Part shown: piece by piece, positions 25,377-34,711 of the stretch
How the letters are laid out: every line of letters starts with the position of its first letter
How positions within the stretch are numbered: the first letter of the stretch is position 1
From: JAAYTD01 sp964472015
GTDB lineage: Bacteria > Bacteroidota > Ignavibacteria > Kapaibacteriales > UBA2268
NCBI GenBank assembly: GCA_964472015.1
Contig: CAYYIP010000021.1
Location: 1 to 37,111, forward strand
Reading direction: 5' to 3'
Length of the DNA: 37,111 bases
Notes under the pieces: model-generated
The model's input: only the letters and a program-made list of their open reading frames with translations
The model's database searches: none
What the model was told of the DNA's origin: nothing
Position numbers and translations under genes: made by a program

Positions 25377-26051
25377 ATGATAAAACAAATAAAAATAGCT
25401 CCTTCTTTATTATCCTGTGATTTTGCAAATTTACAAAAAGAAATAGAAAAATGTAATTATAATAATGTCGAACTCATACATATAGATGTTATGGATGGAC
25501 ATTTTGTTCCAAATATTACCATAGGACCACTTATTGTATCAGCAATAAGACCATATACAAAAATAAATATAGACTGTCATTTAATGATAAATGAACCAGA
25601 TAAATATATATATGATTTTGTAAAAGCAGGTGCAAACTTAATATCAGTACACGTAGAAACATGCACTCATTTACATCGCACAATTAGTATGATAAAAGAA
25701 AATGGTATAAAAGCAGGTATAGCTTTAAATCCTACTACTCCATTAGAATATGCTTTTGAAGCAGCAGAATTTGTAGACTTTATTTTACTTATGTCAGTAA
25801 ATCCTGGTTTTGGTGGTCAAAAATTTATACCATCTTTTTTACGTCGTTGTTCTACTTTACGTAATTATCTGGACACTAAAAATTTACATAATGTAGATAT
25901 AGAAGTAGATGGTGGAATAAAAAAAGATAATTTAGAACAAACTATTAGAGCTGGTGCAAATATGATAGTTAGTGGTTCTGGACTATTTAGTAATAATTTT
26001 GAATTAAATATAAAAGAATTCAGAAAGATAATCTCAAAAATAACTAAATAA
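25377..26051 (+). CDS. rpe: Ribulose-phosphate 3-epimerase
   Basis: Rpe interconverts ribulose 5-phosphate and xylulose 5-phosphate in the pentose phosphate pathway. The TIM-barrel motifs are all present: IAPSLLSCDFANL (8-20), HIDVMDGHFVPNI (35-47, with metal/catalytic D37), DCHLMI, LMSVNPGFGGQKFIP and IEVDGGIK (second catalytic Asp). The phosphate-binding GAN.IVSGSGLF is near the C-terminus. The 224-aa length is normal. It is the first gene of a tight plus-strand operon; the glycosyltransferase starts 5 bases after its stop. Confidence 0.97.
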   Translation: MIKQIKIAPSLLSCDFANLQKEIEKCNYNNVELIHIDVMDGHFVPNITIGPLIVSAIRPYTKINIDCHLMINEPDKYIYDFVKAGANLISVHVETCTHLHRTISMIKENGIKAGIALNPTTPLEYAFEAAEFVDFILLMSVNPGFGGQKFIPSFLRRCSTLRNYLDTKNLHNVDIEVDGGIKKDNLEQTIRAGANMIVSGSGLFSNNFELNIKEFRKIISKITK

Positions 26052-26056
26052 ATATA

Positions 26057-27598
26057 ATGAACACCTTTTTTTCTTTTTGCAAAAAACAATATAATGAAAA
26101 ACCACTTCTTTATATAATATTAATATCTTTAATTCCACGAATATTAGCAGCCATATTTGCAAAAGGATATGGAATGCATGATGATATGTTTGGTCCAGTA
26201 CAATCTATGCAAGAAGCCTTAGAAGACTTTAATACTGTTAAAAATGATGAACCGAGATTAATATTATATCCTTTTGTACAATATATCATATTTTATATTT
26301 GTGAGTTTTTTAAAATATTTGATCCACAATCTAAAATGTATGTAGTTCGTATTGTACATTCACTTTATTCTATTTTAACTGTTTATCTATCTTATAAAAT
26401 TACATTATTGATATCAAATAAAAAAAATGCTAATCAGGTAGGAATTATAGTTGCTTTATTTTGGATATTACCATATATGAGTGTTCGTAATTTAGTAGAA
26501 GTATTTTCTATACCGCCGCTTATGGCAGGTGTATATTACATAATACAGACTTTAAATAGAGAAAAAAATAAGATATTGAATTCAAAAGAAAAAATGTTAT
26601 CTAATAATATCTTAATTATAATAGCAGGTATTTTTTTTAGTTTAGCATTTGTTATTAGATATCAAACTGCATTTATACCTTTTGGAATTGGAATAGTATT
26701 TTTATTTAATAAGAAATTTAAAGAATTTGGATTATTAACAATATCTATATTGATCTTATCATCTTTATTATTAGTAATACCTGAATATTTAATTTGGAAT
26801 AAAACATTTTATCATATAACAAATTATATACTAAATTCAACAAATTTTGCTGGATATCCAGTAAGTCCGTGGTATAATATACCATTATTATTAATTGGGA
26901 TTCTGATTCCACCGTTTGGAATTATTTTATTTTATTCTTTTTTTAAAACTTGGAAAAAATATGCAATATTATTTATACCAACATTATGTTTTATAATATT
27001 TCATACAATTTATCCAAATAAACAAGAAAGATTTATACTTACAATAGTACCTTTATTTATAATATTATGTATAACAGGCTGGAATGAATTTGTAAAAAAA
27101 TCTAAATTCTGGAGAAATCATCAATATTTAATAAAATTTAACTGGATATGGTTTTGGATAATCAATATAATATTATTAACAATATTTACATTTACTTATA
27201 GTAAAAAAACACGAGTTGAAGCATTTACCTATTTATCAAAACAAAATGTAAATGCAATTGTTATAGAAATGAATGAAACAGATACATATTTTGCTCCTAT
27301 ATTTTATTTAGGAAATAATAAAAATAAACCAATATATTATTTATATAAAGGTTATATGCCAAAAGAACTAATCAATAATGTATCATTAAATTTTAATACT
27401 AATCCAAATTATGCAATATTTTTTGATAATAAAGAATTAAAAAAACGTATAAATAACTTTGAAAAAAATTTTCAATGTCAATTACAATTAAATACAAAAA
27501 TAATACCTGGTTTGTTAGATAGAATATTATATTGTACAAATCCAAAACATAATAAGAATTATACTGCTTATATATTTAAAATAAATATTAATAAATAA
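26057..27598 (+). CDS. GT-C fold membrane glycosyltransferase, Alg9/PIG-B-like (GT22-like)
   Basis: This 513-aa integral membrane protein has roughly ten hydrophobic segments and a polar C-terminal domain (about 390-513). The first extracytoplasmic loop carries H41-D42-D43 (GMHDDMFGP), where GT22 mannosyltransferases have their acidic catalytic motif (HPDE-like). Later segments SVRNLVEVFS and FVIRYQTAFIP resemble the conserved loops of the Alg9/PIG-B family. Such enzymes use polyprenyl-phosphate sugars on the outer face of the membrane. The donor and acceptor are unknown. It is 4 bases ahead of a polyprenyl synthase gene, which is suggestive because lipid-linked sugars need polyprenyl carriers, but this link is inference. 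Confidence 0.7.
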   Translation: MNTFFSFCKKQYNEKPLLYIILISLIPRILAAIFAKGYGMHDDMFGPVQSMQEALEDFNTVKNDEPRLILYPFVQYIIFYICEFFKIFDPQSKMYVVRIVHSLYSILTVYLSYKITLLISNKKNANQVGIIVALFWILPYMSVRNLVEVFSIPPLMAGVYYIIQTLNREKNKILNSKEKMLSNNILIIIAGIFFSLAFVIRYQTAFIPFGIGIVFLFNKKFKEFGLLTISILILSSLLLVIPEYLIWNKTFYHITNYILNSTNFAGYPVSPWYNIPLLLIGILIPPFGIILFYSFFKTWKKYAILFIPTLCFIIFHTIYPNKQERFILTIVPLFIILCITGWNEFVKKSKFWRNHQYLIKFNWIWFWIINIILLTIFTFTYSKKTRVEAFTYLSKQNVNAIVIEMNETDTYFAPIFYLGNNKNKPIYYLYKGYMPKELINNVSLNFNTNPNYAIFFDNKELKKRINNFEKNFQCQLQLNTKIIPGLLDRILYCTNPKHNKNYTAYIFKININK

Positions 27599-27602
27599 AA
27601 AT

Positions 27603-28589
27603 ATGTTAAATTACGAAATAGAACAAAAAAGATTATTAGAATTTATTGAAAAAGAAATAAAAAATATAGTGCCTCAAAAAACACCAGAACAACTTTATGC
27701 AGCATACAGTTATGTTATGAGTGGAGGCGGAAAAAGAATTCGCCCTTTATTAACAATGCTTTCAGCAGCTAGCTTAAATGGAAATCCTGATTCAGCTATA
27801 ATGGCAGGACTTGCAATTGAAATATTACATAATTTTACTTTAGTCCATGATGATATAATGGACAATTCTTCTATTAGACGCGGTAGACAAACTGTTCATT
27901 TAAAATGGAATGAAGAAACAGCTATTTTAACTGGCGATATGATGGTAGGATGGGCATATAGTACATTACTATCAACAAACAATGAACATATTGATGAACT
28001 AATAAAAGAGTTAACAACAGCATTAATAGAAGTTTGCGAAGGACAACAATTAGATATGGAATTTAATCAAAGAAACGATATAACACTAAATGATTATATA
28101 AAAATGATTGAATTAAAAACTTCTGCTTTACTTAGATGTTGTACACGTATGGGCGCAATTATAGGAAATTGTAATGAAATTCAATATAAAAATTTAGATG
28201 AATTTGCTTTAAATTTTGGTATTGCCTTTCAAATTCAAGATGATATATTAGATATGACAGCAAATCAATTAAAATTTGGGAAAAAAATTGGACAAGATAT
28301 AATTGAAGGCAAAAAATCATTTACTATATTAAAAGCTGCAGAACTTGCAAATCAAGATGAAGATAAATTATTAATACAAAAATATATGGCGTCCAAAAAT
28401 GGACTGTCTGAAAAATATATACCAGAATTTAAGAAACTTTTTGATAAATTAAATATATTTAATATAGGACAAAATATAACTGATATCTATATAAATAGAG
28501 CTCTTAATTATATAAAAGATTTACCTAATAAAGATTATAAAAATATGTTAAAAGTTTTTATAAATTCGTTAAATAAAAGAGTTTATTAA
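27603..28589 (+). CDS. Trans-isoprenyl diphosphate synthase
   Basis: The enzyme condenses isopentenyl diphosphate units onto an allylic primer. The first Asp-rich motif is D83-D84-I-M-D87 (VHDDIMDNS), the second D212-D213-I-L-D216 (QIQDDILDM), and GGGKRIRP (41-48) binds substrate. The residue five before the first Asp is bulky (F78), and there is no two-residue insertion in the motif. In the family that pattern limits chains to about C20, as in archaeal-type GGPP synthases, but the true length is unproven. The 328-aa length is normal. It is tightly spaced after the GT-C gene and 40 bases ahead of hflX. Confidence 0.92.
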   Translation: MLNYEIEQKRLLEFIEKEIKNIVPQKTPEQLYAAYSYVMSGGGKRIRPLLTMLSAASLNGNPDSAIMAGLAIEILHNFTLVHDDIMDNSSIRRGRQTVHLKWNEETAILTGDMMVGWAYSTLLSTNNEHIDELIKELTTALIEVCEGQQLDMEFNQRNDITLNDYIKMIELKTSALLRCCTRMGAIIGNCNEIQYKNLDEFALNFGIAFQIQDDILDMTANQLKFGKKIGQDIIEGKKSFTILKAAELANQDEDKLLIQKYMASKNGLSEKYIPEFKKLFDKLNIFNIGQNITDIYINRALNYIKDLPNKDYKNMLKVFINSLNKRVY

Positions 28590-28629
28590 ATAGTAATTAA
28601 AATAGATAACAAAGTATTATGTAATTAAT

Positions 28630-29904
28630 ATGTACGATACAGAAAAAAAAGCAGAAAAAGCTATGTTAGTCTCTGTAAATATAAAAGGTGTAGACAGAGA
28701 ACAAACAACAGAATATTTCGAAGAACTTGCTTTTTTAGTAAAAACTGCAGGCGCAGAAGTAGTTTATAAAGTATACCAAGAATTACCTAAAATAAATAAA
28801 GCTACATGTTTAGGAAGTGGAAAAATAATAGAATTAAAAAAAATTATAGAAGAAAAAGAAATAACATTAGTTGTTTTTGATGATGATCTAACGCCAATGC
28901 AAAATAGAAACTTATTAAAAGAGTTAAACGTAAAAGTATTAGATAGAAGTTATATAATTTTAGATATTTTTGCTTCTCGTGCTAAAACACAGGAAGCGAA
29001 AATCCAAGTAGAATTGGCACATCTACAATATATGTTGCCTAGATTAACTCGACTATGGACGCATTTATCTAAACAAGTAGGCGGAATAGGTAGTACTCGA
29101 GGTACTGGCGAAACACAAATAGAAACTGATCGTAGACTTATACGTGAACGCATTCAATTGTTTAAACAAAAATTAGAAATCATTAATACTCAAAAAATTC
29201 AACAAAGAAAAGGAAGAACTGAATTTATACGTTTTGCCTTAGTTGGTTATACTAATGCAGGTAAATCAACATTAATGAAAACTATAACTTCTGAAAATGT
29301 TTATATTGAAGACCAATTATTTGCAACATTAGATACGACAGTAAGAGCTTTTGAATTACCTGATGGAACTCCGGCATTATTATCTGACACCGTAGGATTT
29401 ATAAGAAAACTACCAACACATTTAATAGCCTCTTTTAGAAGTACACTAGCAGAAACTTGTGAGGCAGATATACTTATTCATGTAATAGATATTTCACATA
29501 AATCTTTTAGAGAACAAATTAAAGCAGTAAATGATACATTAGCAAGTTTGAATATAATAGATAAACCAACTATTTTAGTATTTAATAAAATTGATTTAGT
29601 AGAAGATATGGAAATTATAACTGCCCTATCTAAAGAATTTAAAAATTCTATTTTTATTAGTGCAAAAATTGGGATTAATATTTCAAATCTACTAGAAGTA
29701 TTAAAAAACATCAGCGATATTAATAGTAAAAAAATAAATTTATTCATTCCTTATTCTGATATGCATATTATTAATAAAATATATGATAAAACAGAAGTAC
29801 TAAAAAGAGAAGATAAAGAATCAGGAATATACTTAACAATAAAAGTAAAATCTGATAATACAGACTATTTTAATAATTTATATAAAAAATATTTTGTAAA
29901 ATAA
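28630..29904 (+). CDS. hflX: Ribosome-associated GTPase HflX
   Basis: HflX binds the 50S subunit and splits stalled or stressed 70S ribosomes. The N-terminal HflX domain (about 20-180) shows the nucleotide-binding VVFDDDLTPMQNRNL, LDRSYIILDIFASRAKT and the glycine-rich GGIGSTRGTGETQIETDRR. The G domain follows with G1 GYTNAGKST (206-214), LFATLDTTVR, G3 DTVGF and G4 NKID. A short C-terminal domain completes the 424 aa. It is placed mid-operon, 40 bases after the polyprenyl synthase and 4 bases before the DUF4159 gene. Confidence 0.97.
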   Translation: MYDTEKKAEKAMLVSVNIKGVDREQTTEYFEELAFLVKTAGAEVVYKVYQELPKINKATCLGSGKIIELKKIIEEKEITLVVFDDDLTPMQNRNLLKELNVKVLDRSYIILDIFASRAKTQEAKIQVELAHLQYMLPRLTRLWTHLSKQVGGIGSTRGTGETQIETDRRLIRERIQLFKQKLEIINTQKIQQRKGRTEFIRFALVGYTNAGKSTLMKTITSENVYIEDQLFATLDTTVRAFELPDGTPALLSDTVGFIRKLPTHLIASFRSTLAETCEADILIHVIDISHKSFREQIKAVNDTLASLNIIDKPTILVFNKIDLVEDMEIITALSKEFKNSIFISAKIGINISNLLEVLKNISDINSKKINLFIPYSDMHIINKIYDKTEVLKREDKESGIYLTIKVKSDNTDYFNNLYKKYFVK

Positions 29905-29908
29905 AAAG

Positions 29909-30592
29909 ATGAAAAAAATAACTATATATATTATTTTATTATTGCTTATTTGTCAAATTCAATCTCCTGCTCAAAATACTCAAACAAATAAAAATAGTAG
30001 TCTAATAAAATTAGCAAGGGTAAAATATTCAGGTGGCGGAGACTGGTATACAGATCCTTCCTCAGAAATAAATTTATTAAATTATATAAAAAAGCATACA
30101 AACATTCCCGTAGAACCTGTTTATGAATACGTAGATTTAACATCAGATAATTTATTTTTATATCCAATTTTATTTTTAACAGGTCATGGAAATATGAATT
30201 TAACAGAACGAGAAATTATTAACTTACGTGAATATCTTGATAATGGCGGTTTTCTATATGTTGATGACGATTATGGATTAGATAAATTTATAAGACGTGA
30301 GTTACAACGAATTTTCCCTTCTGAAAAATTAATTGAATTACCATTTTCGCATGATATATTTCATATCCATTACAAATTTAATAATGGAGTTCCAAAAATT
30401 CATGAACATGATGGAAAAAGACCACAAACATTTGGATTATTTAGAAATAATAGATTATGTATGGTATATACATATGAAACTAATCCAAGTGATGGATGGG
30501 CAGATAAAGAAATACATAATAATCCAGAAGAACGACGTGAATTAGCATTGCAATTTGGCGTTAATATTGTTGTATGGGCATTAAATAATTAA
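29909..30592 (+). CDS. Secreted DUF4159-family protein
   Basis: A signal peptide (about 1-21, ending SPA/QN) leads to a single DUF4159 domain. Its features are RVKYSGGGDWYTDPSS, LFLTGHGNMNLTERE, LREYLDNGGFLYVDDDYG and a C-terminal GVNIVVWALNN. DUF4159 has a class I glutamine amidotransferase-like fold and is widespread in the FCB group and deltaproteobacteria; its biochemical role is not known. The 227-aa length suggests the domain alone. It starts 4 bases after the hflX stop, so translation is probably coupled, although a shared function with a cytoplasmic ribosome factor is not obvious. Confidence 0.85.
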   Translation: MKKITIYIILLLLICQIQSPAQNTQTNKNSSLIKLARVKYSGGGDWYTDPSSEINLLNYIKKHTNIPVEPVYEYVDLTSDNLFLYPILFLTGHGNMNLTEREIINLREYLDNGGFLYVDDDYGLDKFIRRELQRIFPSEKLIELPFSHDIFHIHYKFNNGVPKIHEHDGKRPQTFGLFRNNRLCMVYTYETNPSDGWADKEIHNNPEERRELALQFGVNIVVWALNN

Positions 30593-30628
30593 ACTATTTT
30601 ATTTTTATAATAATGTTTAATAAAAAAT

Positions 30629-31363
30629 ATGATTGTTAAAACAGAAGCTATTGTTTTGCAAACTAGAAAATTTAGTGATTCTAGTAAAATTGTTATTTTA
30701 TATACAAAAGAATATGGAAAAATATCTATACTCGCCAAAGGAGCTTATTCTATAAAAAATAAATTTGGAGGTACATTAGAGCCACTTTCATATATAAATA
30801 TTATATTTTATAAAAAAACAAATACTGATTTACATTTATTAAAAGAGGCAGAAATAATTATACCATTTCATAATATATCATTAAATTATGAGAATTTAAT
30901 AACTAGTTTGATTTGTTGTGAATTTTTACAAAATACACAACCTGATAACCTAAAAAATATAAATATTTTTGATATAATTATAAAATATTTAAATATATCA
31001 AATAAAAATATTTATAATAATTTTACAATCACAACAATATTTTTATTTAATTTAGCAAAATTTAATGGATTTTATATAGATTTTTCATTTATAAAAGAGC
31101 TATCTAATTTTAAAAATCGTACTCTTAATATATCTATAGAAGATATAAAACCTGTATATAATTACTCAATTAACACTTTTAAATTAAATATAGAATTGCT
31201 TTTAAAACTTACTAATTATAATACTATTTCTTTTGAAAATATACCACAAAATATAAATATAAATATAATTGAATTTAAAACAGTTATAGACTTTTTTTGT
31301 AAATACTTTGAATTCCATTTAGATAAAAAATTTAATATTAAATATAGTAAAATGTTATCTTAA
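30629..31363 (+). CDS. recO: DNA repair protein RecO
   Basis: RecO works with RecR (and RecF) to load RecA on SSB-coated DNA in gap repair. The N-terminal OB-fold signature is clear: MIVKTEAIVLQTRKFSDSSK, ILYTKEYGKISILAKGAYS, and FGGTLEPLSYINI. A helical C-terminal part (about 85-244) follows, which here shows no CxxC-type zinc cluster, as in many RecO proteins. The 244-aa length is normal. It is cotranscribed between the DUF4159 and CorC-type genes (36- and 37-base gaps). Confidence 0.9.
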   Translation: MIVKTEAIVLQTRKFSDSSKIVILYTKEYGKISILAKGAYSIKNKFGGTLEPLSYINIIFYKKTNTDLHLLKEAEIIIPFHNISLNYENLITSLICCEFLQNTQPDNLKNINIFDIIIKYLNISNKNIYNNFTITTIFLFNLAKFNGFYIDFSFIKELSNFKNRTLNISIEDIKPVYNYSINTFKLNIELLLKLTNYNTISFENIPQNININIIEFKTVIDFFCKYFEFHLDKKFNIKYSKMLS

Positions 31364-31400
31364 ATTTATAAAAGGCTCTATAATATAATCATTAATCATT

Positions 31401-32747
31401 ATGCTGTTAAATATTTTTATAACAATAATACTTGTTTTTGCAAATGCTTTTTGTGTCGCAGCAGAATTTGCTATAGTAAAAGTTCGAACCTCTCAATTAA
31501 AAATAAAAGCAAAAAGTGGAAATAAATTAGCGTCATTATCTCAAAATATAGTAAGACAATTAGATTCTTATTTGTCTGCTACACAATTAGGTATTACATT
31601 AGCAAGTTTAGGACTTGGATGGATAGGAGAACCTGTTGTAGGGAAAATAATATTAATCATAATTAATTTTTTTAATAATAATTTTGGTTTAAACATACCA
31701 GCAGAAACAGTTCATAGTTTAGCACTACCTATAGCATTTGCTTTGATAACTATATTACATATAGTATTAGGTGAATTAGTTCCTAAATCTATTGCTATAT
31801 TATATCCTGAAAATATTACTATGGTCATTTCTATACCTTTAAAAATATTTCATACATTATTTAAGCCTTTTATTTTTATATTAAATGGAATGGCTAACTT
31901 TTTAATAAGAATTGTTGGTCTAGAAACACCGAAAGAAAATGATGAACATCATTCACCAGAAGAAATTAGAATGTTGTTAGAAGATAGTTCAAAGAGTGGT
32001 GAAATAGAATCAGAAGAACATAAATTACTTGATAACATATTTGATTTTTCTTACACTCCTGTAAAACAAATTATGGTTCCTCGTGACAAAATAGTAGCCT
32101 TAGAGAAAAATGAACCAATAGAAATAATAATTGAAACATTAATTGAAAATGGATATTCAAGAATTCCTTTATATGATACAGAAATAGATAACATTATTGG
32201 AATGGTTTATGGAAAAGATTTATTAACATTAATAAATAATAAAAATCTGATTATATTAAATGATATAATAAGAAAACCATTATTTATAGATGAAGATGAA
32301 ATGATACAAAATGTATTAAAAACAATGCAAAGTTCACATATACATTTTGCTATAGTTGTAAATGAATTTGGTGGAACTTCAGGACTAGTAACTCTAGAAG
32401 ATATATTAGAGGAAATTGTTGGTGAAATACAAGATGAGCACGATGACGAAGAAGTACTTGTAAAAACAAAGAGTAACCAAGATTTTGAAGTAAACTCATC
32501 ATTAGCAATAAATGATATAAACGATTTCTTACCTGAACCGATTCCTGATAACAATAATTATGAAACATTAGGTGGATATATATTAACAATACTAGGAAGA
32601 ATCCCAAAACAGGATGAAAAAATAAAAATTGATAATTATATTTTTACAATAATAGAAGCATCAGATAGAAAAATAGAAAAAGTTCATATAACTTATATTC
32701 TACCAACAACTTCAGAAGAAACAAAAGATGATAAAAAAAATATTTAA
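31401..32747 (+). CDS. CorC/HlyC-family membrane protein (DUF21, two CBS domains, CorC domain)
   Basis: The domain order is a DUF21/CNNM membrane domain of three to four helices (about 1-185), two CBS domains (about 205-325, opening with FDFSYTPVKQIMVPRD), and a C-terminal CorC_HlyC domain (about 345-430, including ETLGGYILTILGRIP). Relatives are proposed to export Mg2+ or Co2+ or to affect membrane integrity; the hemolysin name is historical. The 448-aa length is normal. Its last 20 bases overlap the start of the dus gene, implying translational coupling. No ion specificity can be read from sequence. Confidence 0.92.
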   Translation: MLLNIFITIILVFANAFCVAAEFAIVKVRTSQLKIKAKSGNKLASLSQNIVRQLDSYLSATQLGITLASLGLGWIGEPVVGKIILIIINFFNNNFGLNIPAETVHSLALPIAFALITILHIVLGELVPKSIAILYPENITMVISIPLKIFHTLFKPFIFILNGMANFLIRIVGLETPKENDEHHSPEEIRMLLEDSSKSGEIESEEHKLLDNIFDFSYTPVKQIMVPRDKIVALEKNEPIEIIIETLIENGYSRIPLYDTEIDNIIGMVYGKDLLTLINNKNLIILNDIIRKPLFIDEDEMIQNVLKTMQSSHIHFAIVVNEFGGTSGLVTLEDILEEIVGEIQDEHDDEEVLVKTKSNQDFEVNSSLAINDINDFLPEPIPDNNNYETLGGYILTILGRIPKQDEKIKIDNYIFTIIEASDRKIEKVHITYILPTTSEETKDDKKNI

Positions 32748-33738
32748 AATAAATGATAAGATAAATATAATAAATGCAGTTTTATTAGCACCTATGGAAG
32801 GTATAACAAACTTGCCTTTTAGAATATTATGTCGTGAATTAGGTGCTGATATAGTATATACTGAATTTACAGCTTCTGAAGCTTTAATAAGAGATATAAA
32901 AAAATCATTTAGTAAACTAAAATTATCTGCAAAAGAACATCCCGTTGCAATACAAATATTTGGAAACAATCCAAACTCTATGGCAGAAGCTGCTAAAATT
33001 GCACAAAATGAAGGAGCTGACTTTATAGATATTAATTATGGATGTTGGGTAAAAAAAATGGTAAATAATAATTACGGGGCAGCTCTTATGAAAAATCCTT
33101 TATTAATGGCAGAAATCACAAATAAATGTGTTAATAGTGTATCTATTCCCGTTACAATAAAAACACGTTTAGGATGGGATAATAATAACATAAACATTTT
33201 TGAAATTGCAAAATTACAAGAAGAAGCTGGTGCTAAAGCTATTACTGTACATTGTAGAACAAGAGATATGAAAATTTCTGGTATTGCCGATTGGACTTAT
33301 ATACCTAAAATAAAAAAACAAATAACTATTCCTCTGGTTCTAAATGGAGATATAAATTCTGCTGAAACTGCATATAAAGCTATACAAGTAGAAGGAGCTG
33401 ATGCTATTATGATAGGTCGTGCTGCTATTGGAAATCCATTTATATTCAGAGAAACAAAATATATACTAGAAAACAATAAAATTCCTGAACAAATTTCTGT
33501 TCGTGAACGTTTAGATGTATGTTTAAAACATCTAGAATTATGCATAGAATATCAAGGACAACGTGGATTTTATGAATTTAGAAAACACTATTCAGGATAT
33601 TTAAAAGGAATATATAATTCTACTTCTTTAAGAAAAAAATTAGTTGTTACTGAAAATTTTAATGAAATTAAAATTTTAATAGAAAATTTTTATAATGAAC
33701 TTATTAATAATAACAAAATAGGAATTAAAAATATTTAA
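32728..33738 (+). CDS. dus: tRNA-dihydrouridine synthase (DusB-like)
   Basis: This flavoenzyme reduces specific uridines in tRNA to dihydrouridine. The FMN barrel starts LLAPMEGITNLPFRILCREL (19-38). The catalytic cysteine is C106 in DINYGCWVKKMVNN, where most DusB have GCPVKK; the Pro to Trp change keeps the cysteine. Later elements are TIKTRLGWD, VHCRTRDMKISGIADW (tRNA/FMN contact) and IMIGRAAIGNPF. The 336-aa length is normal. The ATG lies inside the end of the CorC-type gene; the first dozen residues (MIKKIFKINDKI) precede the barrel. It appears to be the last gene of the rpe operon. Confidence 0.93.
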   Translation: MIKKIFKINDKINIINAVLLAPMEGITNLPFRILCRELGADIVYTEFTASEALIRDIKKSFSKLKLSAKEHPVAIQIFGNNPNSMAEAAKIAQNEGADFIDINYGCWVKKMVNNNYGAALMKNPLLMAEITNKCVNSVSIPVTIKTRLGWDNNNINIFEIAKLQEEAGAKAITVHCRTRDMKISGIADWTYIPKIKKQITIPLVLNGDINSAETAYKAIQVEGADAIMIGRAAIGNPFIFRETKYILENNKIPEQISVRERLDVCLKHLELCIEYQGQRGFYEFRKHYSGYLKGIYNSTSLRKKLVVTENFNEIKILIENFYNELINNNKIGIKNI

Positions 33739-33790
33739 ATTATTTCTATACAGATACTAAATATAAAAATAGTTTTAAAAAAAAATTTTG

Positions 33791-33798
33791 TATCTTTG
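33791..33798 (+). promoter_or_regulatory. Candidate -7 box of a thyX promoter
   Basis: TATCTTTG matches TAnnTTTG and lies 41 bases before the thyX ATG, in a 101-base gap after the rpe operon. No exact TTTG is present 19 bases upstream, so only half of the consensus is met. Confidence 0.4.
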
Positions 33799-33839
33799 TA
33801 TTAATCTAAATATTTTAATAAAAATTATAAAAATAATTT

Positions 33840-34670
33840 ATGGAAATAAAAGTATTAAACAAAGGATTTGTTATATTAGTTGATATAATGGGTAATGATT
33901 CTTCAATTGTACAAGCTGCACGAACATCCTATGGAACAGGAGTAAAATCTTATGAAGAAGATAAAAAATTAATTAGATATCTATTACGTAATAAACATAC
34001 TTCTCCTTTTGAAATGGTAGAATTAAAATTCCACATAAAATTACCTATTTTTGTGGCAAGACAATGGATAAGACATAGAACTGCAAATGTAAATGAGCTT
34101 TCTGGTAGATATGCAGAAATGAAGAATGAATTTTATATACCAAATGAAGAAAATATAAGAGAACAAAGTACAACAAATAAACAAGGTCGTTCAGATAATA
34201 AATTAAATCAAAAAAGTGCTGTTGAATTTACTGATTCTATTATAGCAACCCAAAAAAAATCTTTTGTAGAATATAAAAATTATATAGAAACCGGAGTAGC
34301 TAGAGAATTAGCAAGAATTAATTTACCACTATCAATATATACAGAATGGTATTGGAAAATAGATTTACATAACCTATTTCATTTTTTAAAACTTAGACTA
34401 GATAACCATGCACAATATGAAATACGTTGTTACGCCGAAGCAATAGCAACAATATTAAAAGAAAAAGTACCTATTGCATATCAAGCGTTTGAAGATTATA
34501 TATTAAATACAATATATTTCTCTGATAAAGAACAAATTGTTTTAGCTAACCTACTAAAAAATATAAATTTATATGATATAAATTTTGAAAATACAGAATT
34601 AGATAAACGAGAAATAAATGAATTAAAAGTAAAACTTAATACATTAAAAGAAAAACAAATAAAGAATTAA
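33840..34670 (+). CDS. thyX: Flavin-dependent thymidylate synthase
   Basis: ThyX makes dTMP from dUMP using FAD, NADPH and methylenetetrahydrofolate. The hallmark RHR-x4-NE-x-S-x-RY motif is complete: RHRTANVNELSGRY at 78-91. Other family parts are ARTSYG (27-32), LLRNKHTSPFEMVELKFHI and the C-terminal IYTEWYWKIDLHNLFHFLKL with RLDNHAQYEIR. The 276 aa include about 50 polar residues after the core. No thyA is present in the window. It starts a new unit with the secreted protein and HD hydrolase downstream (41-base gap, then overlap). Confidence 0.96.
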   Translation: MEIKVLNKGFVILVDIMGNDSSIVQAARTSYGTGVKSYEEDKKLIRYLLRNKHTSPFEMVELKFHIKLPIFVARQWIRHRTANVNELSGRYAEMKNEFYIPNEENIREQSTTNKQGRSDNKLNQKSAVEFTDSIIATQKKSFVEYKNYIETGVARELARINLPLSIYTEWYWKIDLHNLFHFLKLRLDNHAQYEIRCYAEAIATILKEKVPIAYQAFEDYILNTIYFSDKEQIVLANLLKNINLYDINFENTELDKREINELKVKLNTLKEKQIKN

Positions 34671-34711
34671 GATTTTATATATAAATCTAATAAGTAAGTA
34701 TAAATTAAATT

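Noticed and set aside
31401..32747. Calling the CorC-type protein a hemolysin
   Set aside because: The domain order DUF21-CBS-CBS-CorC is that of ion-related membrane proteins; there is no evidence in sequence for lytic activity.
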